Part shown: positions 12,101-24,100 of the stretch, in pieces | Layout: every line of letters begins with the position of its first letter | Numbering within the stretch: the first letter of the stretch is position 1 | Assembly: GCA_004431415.1 (NCBI GenBank) | Contig: QPMI01000470.1 | Location: 248,001 to 312,000, forward strand | Length of the DNA stretch: 64,000 bases | Direction: 5' to 3' | Source: Cyanophora paradoxa | Taxonomy: Eukaryota > Glaucocystophyceae > Cyanophorales > Cyanophoraceae | Translations under genes and position numbers: made by a program | Notes under the pieces: model-generated | Databases searched by the model: none | What the model was told of the DNA's origin: nothing | The model's input: only the letters and a program-made list of their open reading frames with translations

Positions 12101-15100
12101 GAACAGCCTGAGTACGTGCAAAGCCGTCTTGTTCCTCGCAATCGCTTGCTCACGTCGGATTCAGAGTCGGTTCCTAGCGAGATTGGGGATCTCGTCTGCT
12201 TGGAAGAGCTTGGGTTGGCCGACACACAGCTTGCGGGTCTACCCTCTCACATCGGTCAACTCAAGAAACTGCGCCGTCTTTTCCTCCAGCGGAACAAACT
12301 GAGTGCGCGCGCAAATTGAAACAAACATGCAGCCGTTTTTTTTGACACGACTTTGCGTCCTCGAGCAGCCCTGGATTCGATTCCGTCTGAGATCGGCAAG
12401 CTCAGCAATCTTCAGCTGTTGAATCTCTCGGAGAACAGGCTGGGTAGATTGTCAAATCGTCAACTGCTGAGCATTCTCCGCAAAAACCGCTCTCTCATTT
12501 TCGTGATACGCAGGTTTTGTCCCAAGTGCAATCTGGACCCTCGAGAGCCTGGTGGAGCTGTGGTTGGCCAATTCGCAGATCACGTCCGTTCCCCCACTCG
12601 TCGGGCATCTCAAGAACCTGCGCCGTCTCGTGCTTTCGAGGAACAAACTTGGTTAGTTGAAACATGGGGATAAGCTCCCAGCTGCAGCCATCCGTTTGTG
12701 TGTCTAACTCACTGCACCCTCTGCGTCGACCAGACCGGCTTCCCGGCGAAGTAGGACAGCTTGCGAACTTGGAGTCGCTCAATCTGAACAACACGGGGCT
12801 CGCAAGCCTGCCGCCCGAGATCGGCCGGCTGGTCAAGCTCCGCATCCTGGATCTCTCTTCGAATCGATTCGGTAAAAACACACTAGAGCTTTTATCCGGG
12901 CTCTGATTCCGTTGCTGACCGTACCCTTTTTCGGCCCAGGATCGGTGCCGCCCGAGGTGACTCTATTGACATCGCTTCAAGAGCTCCACGTGCAGAACAA
13001 TGCTGTTGCGGTCTTGAAGAAAGAAGATCGTAATCACGCACCACACTGGGGCGAGATGTACCTGTCCCGTCCCAAGCCTCGGCATCCCGTGGTCCGCGCA
13101 TGCGCACAGGGTTCTGCTCTAAAATATTTGCCAATGCTAATCGATGTGCACGTGCGCAGATGGTCGCCCTCGAATCAACTGACATCGTCAAGTTTATGGC
13201 CGACAGAAACATTCCTGTCGACCTCGCCCTTCTGCCTCTGTCGAGATTCCAACTGTACAGTGATCCGGCCGTCGGTTCCGCACTCAACGACGAGCTGCTC
13301 AAGAAGATGCAAGAGTACAGGCGCGCAGCGCTGGACCAGGTGGGCCGCAACCCTGCCCTGACGCTCCCCCGTGCACGCAATCGGGCACGCGCACGCTCGC
13401 CGCACGTGCGCCTCCAAACCGCTTGCATGTGGCTGCAGACGTCCGAAGCGCCCGTTGGCGCTCCCGTTGCCGGAGAGCTCGATACCATGCCTGCAGCAAC
13501 CGAGCCGGAGGCGAGTGCAAGGCGCCTGCGCTAACGCGAGCTCTCGGGTTCTCGATCTCACATCTGACCGCAAAGTGCAGGCCCCATCATCCGCATCGGA
13601 GCCGGCGCCCTGGGACGCAACCGGAGCTGCTTGTTCTATGCCGCAGCCCCCCTCGACCCCGATCGCAACGGGCGTCGATGGCACGCCGGCCATCGCCTCA
13701 CGCGGAGAACCCGACGACTCCTCCTTGCCGACGGCGCACGTTGGCACGGCGACTCGCATCGAGCCCAACGTGGGGGGCGCAGCGGAGCGTGCCGGCACGG
13801 GCGCCCCGCAGGCCGCGGCCCGCAGCCAGCCCGAGCGCGACGCCGAGAACGACGCAAACGCGAGCGTCGATCGCGGCGACGCGGTTGTTGAAAAGGACCC
13901 CGTCGCTCACTGGACACGTACCGTCGAAATCGGGAGGGAGCTGTTGATCAGATTCAAGCAAGCCTTGCTCGACGACCCAACGCCGTGCGGCTTGTTCAGA
14001 CAGCTGGAGGAGGGCGCGCACACCTTGGATGGTGGCGCCCACCTGCAGCTCGCCCTGGACGATTGCTTCCTGCGTTTTCTCTCAGAGGTGGATCCGACCA
14101 TCACACAGCTCGTGCACCTGCGGTTCTGTACCCCGACCGGGACCAAGTCGAAGATGCCCGGCTCGACGCTGGCCGAGGGTGAGCAACGTGGGCCCCTCGG
14201 TGTTCCGCATCTTTGCAAAGTGCTGGTGTTGCTAGGTGCGCCCTACGTGTTGACCGTTTGCGTTGCACCTTCAATCATTACGCACAACTAAAACCCCACT
14301 GCGCGTGCAGAGGCCGCTCAGGAGACCCGTTCAGGCAACGATGACGCGGATTCGCAGCTGGAAGACGCCCTGCACAAACTGGCCAAGCTCGTTGAGCTAC
14401 GTGCAGAGATTCTCCTGCGACGCACGGCCGCAAGCATGGGCTCGCTCGCCTTCAGCAACGACAAGGAAGCCAACGCCATCGATCCTCTCCTGCAGCTCAA
14501 CGAGAGCGACTGCGCCCTCGCCCACGAGCTCGTGCATCAAAAGCTGCTACGCATATCCGTGGACATCTCCATTTTCATACTTCAGAAGTGGCAGAGGCAA
14601 GCCCAATCACATGCACTTCGCTTGACGGGCCCTCCAGGTTTGTGCACGCATTCACGAGGATCCATGCACCATTCTCAAGTTGACCGCTCCCAGGTTTTGT
14701 TTCTGGGAATACCGGCATTGATTTTCACTACGATGTACCCGAGGGCATGGAGGGTGCCTTGTGCTCGGAGCTCCTGGACGCCGAGACTATTCTGAGGCAC
14801 GCTTGCGCTGAATTTCGCTTCTTCATCCCCTGCCGCTCTGCAGCGCTGTCAGAAAATCTGCCCGTGCGAGACGACCCGATCCAGTCGAAACCACCTGCAG
14901 GCAACCCGACGCCCTGCACCTGTATTTCTCGATGCACCCCTTGCGATGCCAGCGGTGCGCCTACCGAGCCTCAAGCCGGTGCGTTATTTCCACACAAAAC
15001 TCATGTTTGAAGGTATTCGTATCTATGCATATGCACCTCACGGAACGAGGGTCGGGCAAAAAACGCGTGTCGCTTCAAGCGTTTTCTAATAATTAAAAGT

Positions 15101-18100
15101 AGTATAATGAAAGAGACACACACAACTTGTAATAGGCGACAATCCCCCCTATGCCTCTGATCTGATTCCGGCGCCATCCTCAGTGGCGTACGAAATGAAG
15201 ATGCAGTTTGGCAGCGATCAAAAAGACCACGCCCTTGTTCACGCGTGGCGAGTCGATCAAAAGGCCAAGCGGGAGCTGGTAAAAAAAGTCTGCCTTGAAC
15301 TTCGGGCACGTGGTATCCCCATCGGGAGGAAATACGTTTCAATCACTCGAGTTTATTTCGGCACCGCTAGCACCCAGTGCGTCCTAGCTTTTTTTCCATC
15401 CCCTCTCTTCTCGCCTTGTTTTCCGTGGACAGTTCACAAAGGATTTTTCTGTGCACGCACACAGGTCGACAGCAGATTACGAAGGGCAGCTCAAAGATTT
15501 CCGGCGGCAGATCAACAAGATAAACAAGATTATCGGCGCACATCGAACAAATCTGAGCAAGGAATCAACTGCGCTCACTGACCTACAGAAGAGGTTTGTT
15601 CATCTTCCTCTTTGTTTCGGTTCTTAGTTTCGGAATATATTACTAGTGTGAGGGTATTCATCATCCCTCTCCTTCGGTAGCTCTTTCCTAATGCATTCCC
15701 TGTGCACAGTGTCCCAAAACCGACGAAGCCGATCTTGACCCTGATGAAGTCTCTGGAGAAGAAAATTGGCAAAATCCAGGATAAGATCAGCAAAGCGCAA
15801 CAAGACAAAGCTCGGCTAGAGGCAGACGCGGCCGCGATTGCAGTTCGGACGCGCAGCGGCACCGGCATTGGTGCCTCTACCTCTGCACCATCCTCGGCCG
15901 CGCAGTCGGCTGCACGAGCACCCGGTGCTGGCACATCTCAAGCAACGCCTTCGGTGAATGCGGCGAACGTGGCAAGCGCCAACGCAAACAGCAAGAAGCG
16001 CCAGCTGGAGGTGAGCCTTGACCAAATGTTCCTTTTGGTGTCCAACCTGAAGGCTGAGTGTCGAATCGCAGGGACAGAATGGAGAGGCCATTGCCGGGGA
16101 GACACCAGCAAAGAAGCCGGCTCTGAACGAGTCGACTTCGCGAGTTGTGCAGGTCAAGGGCAAGGCCGAGCGCAAGCAGCATGCGCAGGAGAACGCGGCC
16201 CCTGCTGTGGCTTCTCAGCCTGCAGCTGCAGACGGTGTCCCATCGGGATCCTCCAGCCACTTGACTTCGATCGTGAATGCCGCTCCAGCTGCAGGCGCAA
16301 CACAACTACATGGTGCTTTGGGATAGATAATCGCCTCGGAATCTTTCTTATTCAGTTTGGTGGCTGTGCAGCCGTGAATCTCGAGGCTGCAGTTGGAAAC
16401 ATAGGAGGCACCGGAGGAGACGCTCTGAACTTTAATAATTCAAGGGCACACAACAACTCTGCTCCCCCAGGTCCGTATGCAACCCTAGAATTTTAAATCG
16501 ACGACCGTGATTGACGATTGGTTGGCCCAACGTCAACCGCAGCACCCAGCGAGCCTTCGCAATCATCCGCTGGCGCTGCTTTGACCGCGGGCTCCAAGAC
16601 CAACGCCGAGGCGGATATTGTCTCGCAATCGCCGCCAACATCGTTTGACAATGCTGACCCTATGAGTCTCGATGATCATTCCAGTCCAGCTGGCGAGGAT
16701 GCAGCAGCACCGGAAGACGTCGACGCTATCGATTCCGAGTCCAATGAGACCCCCCCCGCGACTTGTGATGAGGACCTGCACCCCTCCGGTGCGTGCTATG
16801 CTGGATTAGTCTCTGGATCACATAACCCTTTTTTGGACGTGATGTCGTCCTTCTGACTTGACAGTGCACTCGTGCACCTTTTTGGCATCAGATCGCTGTT
16901 TGGCGCTTTGCCACTACGATGTCAAGTCCTCCGGCGACGTGTTCGGGGGGGGATTCTATCGTCTGTCGCGCGAGGCGTGTGCGTACGCAGTGCCGCTCGC
17001 AAAGGTGAAGATTCGGGGCGAAGGACACGTGTACGATCCAGTGGATCGAGAGACATGTGTCAATTGCACGATTCTCACGCAGAACCAAGCTGCATACGCT
17101 ATCCTCAAAGACCTCTCCCAAAACGACGCCGTCGACAGCAATGAGGTGCGTGTGCAACACGACAATACCAACTTTTGCCAACGAGATAGTTTGAATCGTA
17201 GACTAAAGCTCTGCTTTTTGATCAGGCTGCATAGCATGTTGTAGTGTTGCAGTGTCTCAGCAACTTGAACTTGACTCTAAATTTCCTTTCCGAGCAGAAG
17301 AAGGCAAACCGAGAAACGAGATTGGAGTCTTTCCAGCTCGGCATCTACCTGGACCCTGAGCTGGCCGGAACGGTCAATCAGGTTTACAAGACGGTCGGCA
17401 CTCACGATCTCTGTCTACGTTCGTCGGCGGACGCTTCGGAAAGAAAGCTTCGGAAAGACCCCTCAAACGAGAAGCGCCACCTTTCGTTCTCTGCAACGGA
17501 CCTCCTCGGGGTTCTTCGGAAGCAGCTGGGTAATCCGAGCGCCCTTGACAAGCTGGAGGCCAAGGACATCGTGCTCGAGCCATACAGTTTTCTTTGCAAG
17601 TGGCCAGAGAGCAAGCACTGCTCCTGGCGGTCGCGACCCGACGAGAATGGACTGTTCCATCGAGTTGGAACGCACCGAAATCCGAAGACGTGGTTCTTTC
17701 CTGGTGAAAAGTACCGCCTTACAACACAGGCGAAATTGGGTTCGCCGCTTGCTCGTCCTTAAAGTGCTTCGTGCACGTAGCCCGCACGCTTATGCAGCCA
17801 GCATGTACATGTGCAGGCGACAAAGATAGCAGCGTGACACCCGTGAACAAGCTCGTGCGCTGCCCGGCGGTTGATGCCGGACTCATCCAACCGGGCGAGC
17901 GGCTCCACTGGAGCGACCACGACAAGCTGACTCACATTGCGCAAAACGGACGTCGGTACCCCGCTCTCATCAACACGGACATGACCGACTTTCTTGTGCC
18001 TTGCACCCAAGAAGAGTGGAATTTGCGGTTCCCAAGCTGCCCAGATGCGGACGGGGGTGGGAGTTTCGACCCTCCTGGCGATCTAAAGGTGCGAGCATGC

Positions 18101-21100
18101 GCGAGCTGCATAGTTTGTTGACAGGCCTGAAAAGCCACCTATTTTTGCCGTTTCTCGAGCTCACCGGCACCCTTGAGCTTATTTTGTATCCGTAGGATTG
18201 GATTGCGGTCCTGAACAAGCCCAATCCCGACGTGATCAGCCTGTATAGATCGTTCAACGGAGAGACAGTGGTCTCAGCAATGGCGCGTCTCGGCCCGGAG
18301 ACAAAGGACAAGATCTTGAATGCGGCTCTGCACGGCCAGATTGTGGCAAATCTGGGCTACGCTCCGCTGCCCCGGGAAGACCTCCAAAGGCGTGTGTTGG
18401 CAGAGCTGGCCCGCTGCGTCTACATCAAGAACATCACACAGAGCGGCTGGGGTGGACGTGCGAGCTTGTTGCCTGGAGGGTGAATGCCAGCTTCTATGCA
18501 ATTGCAAACTAACCACTATTCCAAGCTGCAATCGTTTTGGTCATTTGCAAGCTAATTATATAACTCCCGTGCAGGGTACCGGCTGCAAACCCCGCCTTTG
18601 ACATCCACGAGGGCGTGGAGCGGGCGCTGGCGGTGGCAGAAGAGTGCGAGGATTTCCAGAAAGTGCTGGAGGTGTGGGAGCGCTGGCGGAAGAAGAGAGC
18701 AGGAGACCCTTCGTACGTCTAGCTTCTCCCAGCATCTCCCATGTAAATCCTGAGAGAAACCGGCAGGGACGAGAAAAACCCCATTCAGCAGCTGCGAGAT
18801 CGTTGGATCTGGAACCGCGATGCACGTGCACCCACGTCCGGCCCATCGCCTGCGGAGGCAAGCGGCACCTCGCCAGATCTGGAGCAGGCAAGCGACGAGC
18901 AACCTCCAACCGCGGTCCCGCCGGCTCCCGGGCCGTCGAGCACGAGCCCCAGAGAACGATTCGTCCTGCCCCAGACCTGGGCCGAGCTCGAGAAGATGGC
19001 AAGGGGCAAAGGAGTCTACCAGGAGAAGGCCAAACGGATCATCCAGGCATTTACCTCCGCGTGCGACAGCACAGACAAGAAAGAAGATGTTCGGAAGGCC
19101 GTATACTCAAAGTTTATCGCCTGGGCAAACAGGAGCAAGGAACTTCTCGTTCGTCATGAGCTGGATATGACATGGGACGACCTCGGTACGTATTAACAAC
19201 TCTATCTATGTATGCACACATAGATACGCCGATACACATTTTCTTTTACATTAACAATGTTTTCTTGCATGGGAGCGATTTCGAATGTACGAATCGGTAC
19301 TTATCATTTTCTGCTTGTGATCGTAAACAGTTGGCGAAGACATGCGAATTGCGAAAGCATATCTGCGAGACTTCGAATTTCGCATGTTCCACCCCGATCC
19401 AAAGAACGAGGTGCAGCAACTTCTCGCGGGATTTGTTTTCAGCGGTCCCGGGGTATGCACGTGAGATTTTCCTCGCGATCGGTCATGCCATCGTGTTCGA
19501 ACGTCTTTTTTAACATGCATGCTTGGACAACAGGGATGCGGAAAGACCGAGCTTGCGCTTCAGATGGCAAGGAGATTGGGGGACAGGGTTTTCTTCATGA
19601 ACATGCCTCTGTCAGGATCGAGGAGCCACTTCGTGCGTGACAAGTACATCTCATACATCGTGTTTAAAGCGCATACATGTGTGCATTCTCTAGAATATCG
19701 CACAGTTTTACACTTTTTTGAATTTTTTTGATACGAGGGATGTGAGCTAAACATAGTATTACGCTCGCTAATTATATAATAATATGGTGCATTTGCACGT
19801 AAAAGCTTGAAGAGGCTTCATTTCGCGTTTCAAATGTAACTATGCCGCTGCTGCAGGCCTCCATGGATGGACAGATGTTTGGTGCTTCGATAAATGTCAT
19901 GAAAGAGATGCAGCCTGGCTTCATCCTATTCGAGTACGTAAGACTGAGATCCAGAGCTCCCACGCGGCGCGTACCTTCGAATTCTGACATGACATGTGGA
20001 ATGCGCAGGGAAGCAAATGGGCTTTTCAACGGAGATGACAGCACCGGTCTCGTGTCTCTGGTGAGTTTAATTTTAGAAGCCTTGTAGGAGAACATGTACA
20101 TGCATACAGGCAGTGATGCTTTTTTGTATACCCGCGATCCAGTTCAAGTCGAATGTTCTTGGAGCCGAGTCGGGCAATATGGATCAGTACCTTCGCAACA
20201 ACAGGGGTTTGCTGATCATCATGACGACAAACTACCCGTGGCTGATGGATGAGAACATGGCCAACAGCAAGTTGCACCCGTGCGCGCTCCATGTCCCTCT
20301 TGTGGGGGGCACATTTCCACAGCTTGCATTTTCAGATCTCTGTGATTACAATAGCTCAAGAAAATTTACAAATCTTTTTATATTACAGGAATCGTTTCTA
20401 AGCTGCCATTTAACGATTCATTTAAATGGATCTTTATATTTAAAACACGCACACATATCATATCCACTTTATGTTTAATTAGGCTCCCATTCGTGTTGCC
20501 ATAAACATCTTTGATCGGGATGCACAACGCAGATTGCGTTTCGGCAGAGTGGCAGGGGAGACTGCCGCCACATCATACGCTAAATGGGCCACTCGTTTCA
20601 ATCAGGGAGAGCCAAAATTCTTCATCGATCTGTCATTGTTGGACTGGAAGGCCTTTGTGGAGTCGGTTGAGGGGTTCCAAGGCTCCATCCAGGACGCCGA
20701 TGGATTTGATGTTGAAATCAGCTCAAGGGTGGTCCAGCTATCGGTCAAAAGCCACGCCTGCATAGCTGCCATGCTCGATTTTGAGGATGTCTACGGCGAG
20801 TGGGAGTATGGCGCTGGCTTTGAGAAAATTCGCGTGTCGTTGAAGCACATGCAAGCTGGCCTTGAGAAGTACGTGGATACCATCAAGCGAACGCGAATTA
20901 TGGAGGCCCCCCCTCCAGTCAACGATACAGACAAGGTATTTTTCAGCCTTTGCTCGGAGCGGACCGTTGCTGAATCGAAAACCGCTTCATTCTAGATCTG
21001 ACGCTACGTTTTGCAGACTGCAGCTGCCGGGGCAAGCCCCGAGGCAGTGTCAGAAGACTCGAGGTCGAAGGTGGCATCGCCGTCGTCAGATTCGTCAGTG

Positions 21101-24100
21101 GACGCCGAACCGGCTGCAGTGCGCACAGTTTGCAGTTTAAAATAATTCGAGACAAGTCTCCTACCGATTTGAAACGGTCGCGCTCCGGTCGCAGTTCGAA
21201 ACCCCGGAAGTGGACGACGCAGCTCTGCTCACCGACCTCCCTGGTCCGGCACCCGAAGATCTCGGCGGCGACAGTGTCGACGACGAACCGGCGGGCATTG
21301 CGAATGTACCTATGCACGTGGAGGGCGCCTCTGCACGCTCTGATGCGATGGAAGGCGAGGTGCTCCTCAATGCAATCGTCAACATACATAGCCTAGTAGT
21401 GCTCGAGCTCGAAAAAGCTCGCGCCAATTTCTTGCCTGATCCCGGCCCCACCCCTGCCCCCTCAGAACGACATTGCAAATCTCAACCATGGCCAGGACGT
21501 TGACGCAGCCGGCGCTTCTCTCCAAGAGGCCCCGCCGGCGGTCCCACCGACATTGGCATCGTCGCCGGCGGCAGAGGCGCTGTCGGACGGTGAGACGTCG
21601 GCATCGACGCCGCGATCGCCAGAATCGTCAGACGAGTCGTCCGATTCGGACGACGAGGGCAGCGGTCCCGAAGACCCTCCCAGCGGGCCCCAGCAGCCAG
21701 CTTCGTCCGCGGGGACCTCGAGTGGCGGCGCCGATGGGGACGATCACGGACGTGTCGATGCATATGGCGGGCCGAGCGCCGGCGGCCCTCCCGCGCCGTC
21801 TCGCCCGGGAGGCGGGCCCTCGGCACGCTCGGCTGGCGCCGGCATCCAAGGCGCGCCCCCCGCGAGCTCGGTCCGACCTGGTGCGGGACTCGTGCCGGCC
21901 GCGACGCCAGCAGCAGCAATGGACGAAGCGATGGACGCACTGCTTCCTCCTCCTGCACCGTCCTCCGCCGGCGCCCCTGCAGAAGGCTCGGCAGATTCAA
22001 ATGCGCACGGGCTCGCCACCAACACGCGTCCACGTGCGCTCCCGACTTTGCCTCCTCTGACCGGCTGCCGCGCTTTCGCCGACGAGTGCTTGATTTTTGG
22101 CAGTTGTAGATGCGGGGGCGGGGCCCGACGAGGCCCCTGTCCGCCAAAGAGGCGTACCGGGCGGAGATCAAGGTGGCCGTGATACGGGTCGGGTCGATCA
22201 CGATCACGCCGGCATCCAGCCTGCGCACCCGTGGCGGCCGGATCTCGGACCAGCAGCTGCAGCTGCAGCCAGCCCGATCGCCAGCTCTACGGGCTCGCCC
22301 GAGCCCGCGCAGGAGCCGGAGGACCCGAAGCGCCCCCTCGTTGGCGAAAGTCTCGGCGCCGCTCACGGCGGCGCGGCCCTCGGTGACATCAACTTTGACT
22401 GGCCGCCGATTTACACGCCCACGCCGAGCGAGATAGCTCGAGATCTGGCGTCGGAGGGCCAACCGCAAGATCGGAATGAACTCATGATTTTCCTGGACGA
22501 ATTGATTGCAACCCCTCCGCCGGACGCCGACCCTGCGCCTGCCCGTGCGGAGCCGCCGAAACCGAAAGCAGCATCGATGCCGGCTCCCATGCCAGCGTCA
22601 ATGGCGGCGCCTGCGACGTTCGAGTCATCGGAGGGATCGGGCGACCGGCTCCAGCAGCCAGCCTCATCGGACAATGGCGTAGATGGCAGGGAGCCCGGGG
22701 TCCTTGAAGCGATGGACATCCAGGTGTGCCCTCCAAATGCATTTGACAGCAAGATAGCACCTGATACCGGCTCCATCCCTGCCCGTCAGAACGACGTTGC
22801 AAATGTCGAGCAGAGCGCAGTCGAGGCCTCTCTCCAAGAGGCCCCGCCCACATCGCCCCCGGCAGCTGCAGGCGCCGCCGGGGGCGATCACGGACGCGTC
22901 GATGGCGGGCCGATCGCGAGTGCCGACGGCCCTCCCGCGCCGTCTCGCCCGGGAGGCGGGCCCCCGGCACGCTCGGCTGGCGCCGGCACCCAAGGCCCGC
23001 CCCCCGCGAGCTCGGTCCGACCTGGTGCGGGACTCGTGCCGGCCGCCACGCCGGCGGCAGCAGCACCGATGCCGGCAGCAGCGACGACGCCGGATCCCGT
23101 CCCAGCGGCGGCACCGGCGGGCGAGTCGACAGCCGGCACGCCAGCAGAGGCCGGAGAGGTCGAATATCGCAACATTGTTCGGTGGGCTCAGCTTTCTTAC
23201 GACCAGCGTCAGGAAGCGTTCGTGAAGATGGCGATGCAACGTGCAAAAAATGACAGGGGCAGCTTGCGCTTCTACGCGAGGTCAGCCGACAGGGATGCAC
23301 ACGTTCAGCAGGCAATCCAGCGAGAGATCGAGAAGATGCACCGAGAGGCTCTGCAGGCGCTGCGTCGCGCCCAGCATCGCGATCTGGCGATGTACAACCG
23401 CGAAGCCGTTCAACGCCTGCGTCGAGTCGTCGATCTACTCGAGCGCGACGAAGGGGAGGTCAAGCAGCTAAAAAAGGCCGAGCTGCCGTCTTACGCGAAG
23501 GCGGCCCTCGACATGGTGATGCGACTGCTGGAGCAAGGGTCTTTGCCAGGCCCGGGCACGTCGGCATCGGCGTCGGCGGTGCCAAGATCTGCAGCTGCGG
23601 TCCAGCGCGCACAGCCGCGTGTGCCCACGGGCGCCACGTACCAGCAGGCGCCCGGCGCGCAGCTGCAGCCCGCACGTGGCGGCGCCGCCCCATCCCCGGC
23701 GACCGGCTCGGCGGCCCCTGATCCGGGGGGCGCGCGGTCAAGGGGAGGCAACGAAGGACCGGCGCAGGAGGCTTCCTATCCTTTCGAGGATGAGGTCTTA
23801 AAGTTCATCGAGAGCGACGTGTGGATGACCTTGAAGCGGTGGCGCAGTCTCGAAACACACGAGGATCGCTTGGAAGGGTTCAGGGAGAACGCACGAAAAA
23901 CGCTCGGCGCCAATCCGTCGGAGGAGGCGCTCATCAAGCTGGCAAACGAGGAGTACGCGGAAATCGGCCAGCTGTTGGACCGCGCCGTGCAGCTCGGGCT
24001 CTGCTCTCCCAATCACGATGGTGGAGCAACACCGCCCAGTCAATTGGAGGGGCCCCGCAGGCACTGGAACCTGAAACCGGTCTACAACGAGTACCAACGG

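Noticed and set aside
17297-17762. A gene end at the TAA at 17760-17762
   Set aside because: A GTGAAA donor just before it joins in phase to the next exon after ATGTGCAG and continues a natural sequence. I keep this as the weakest join of the giant gene.
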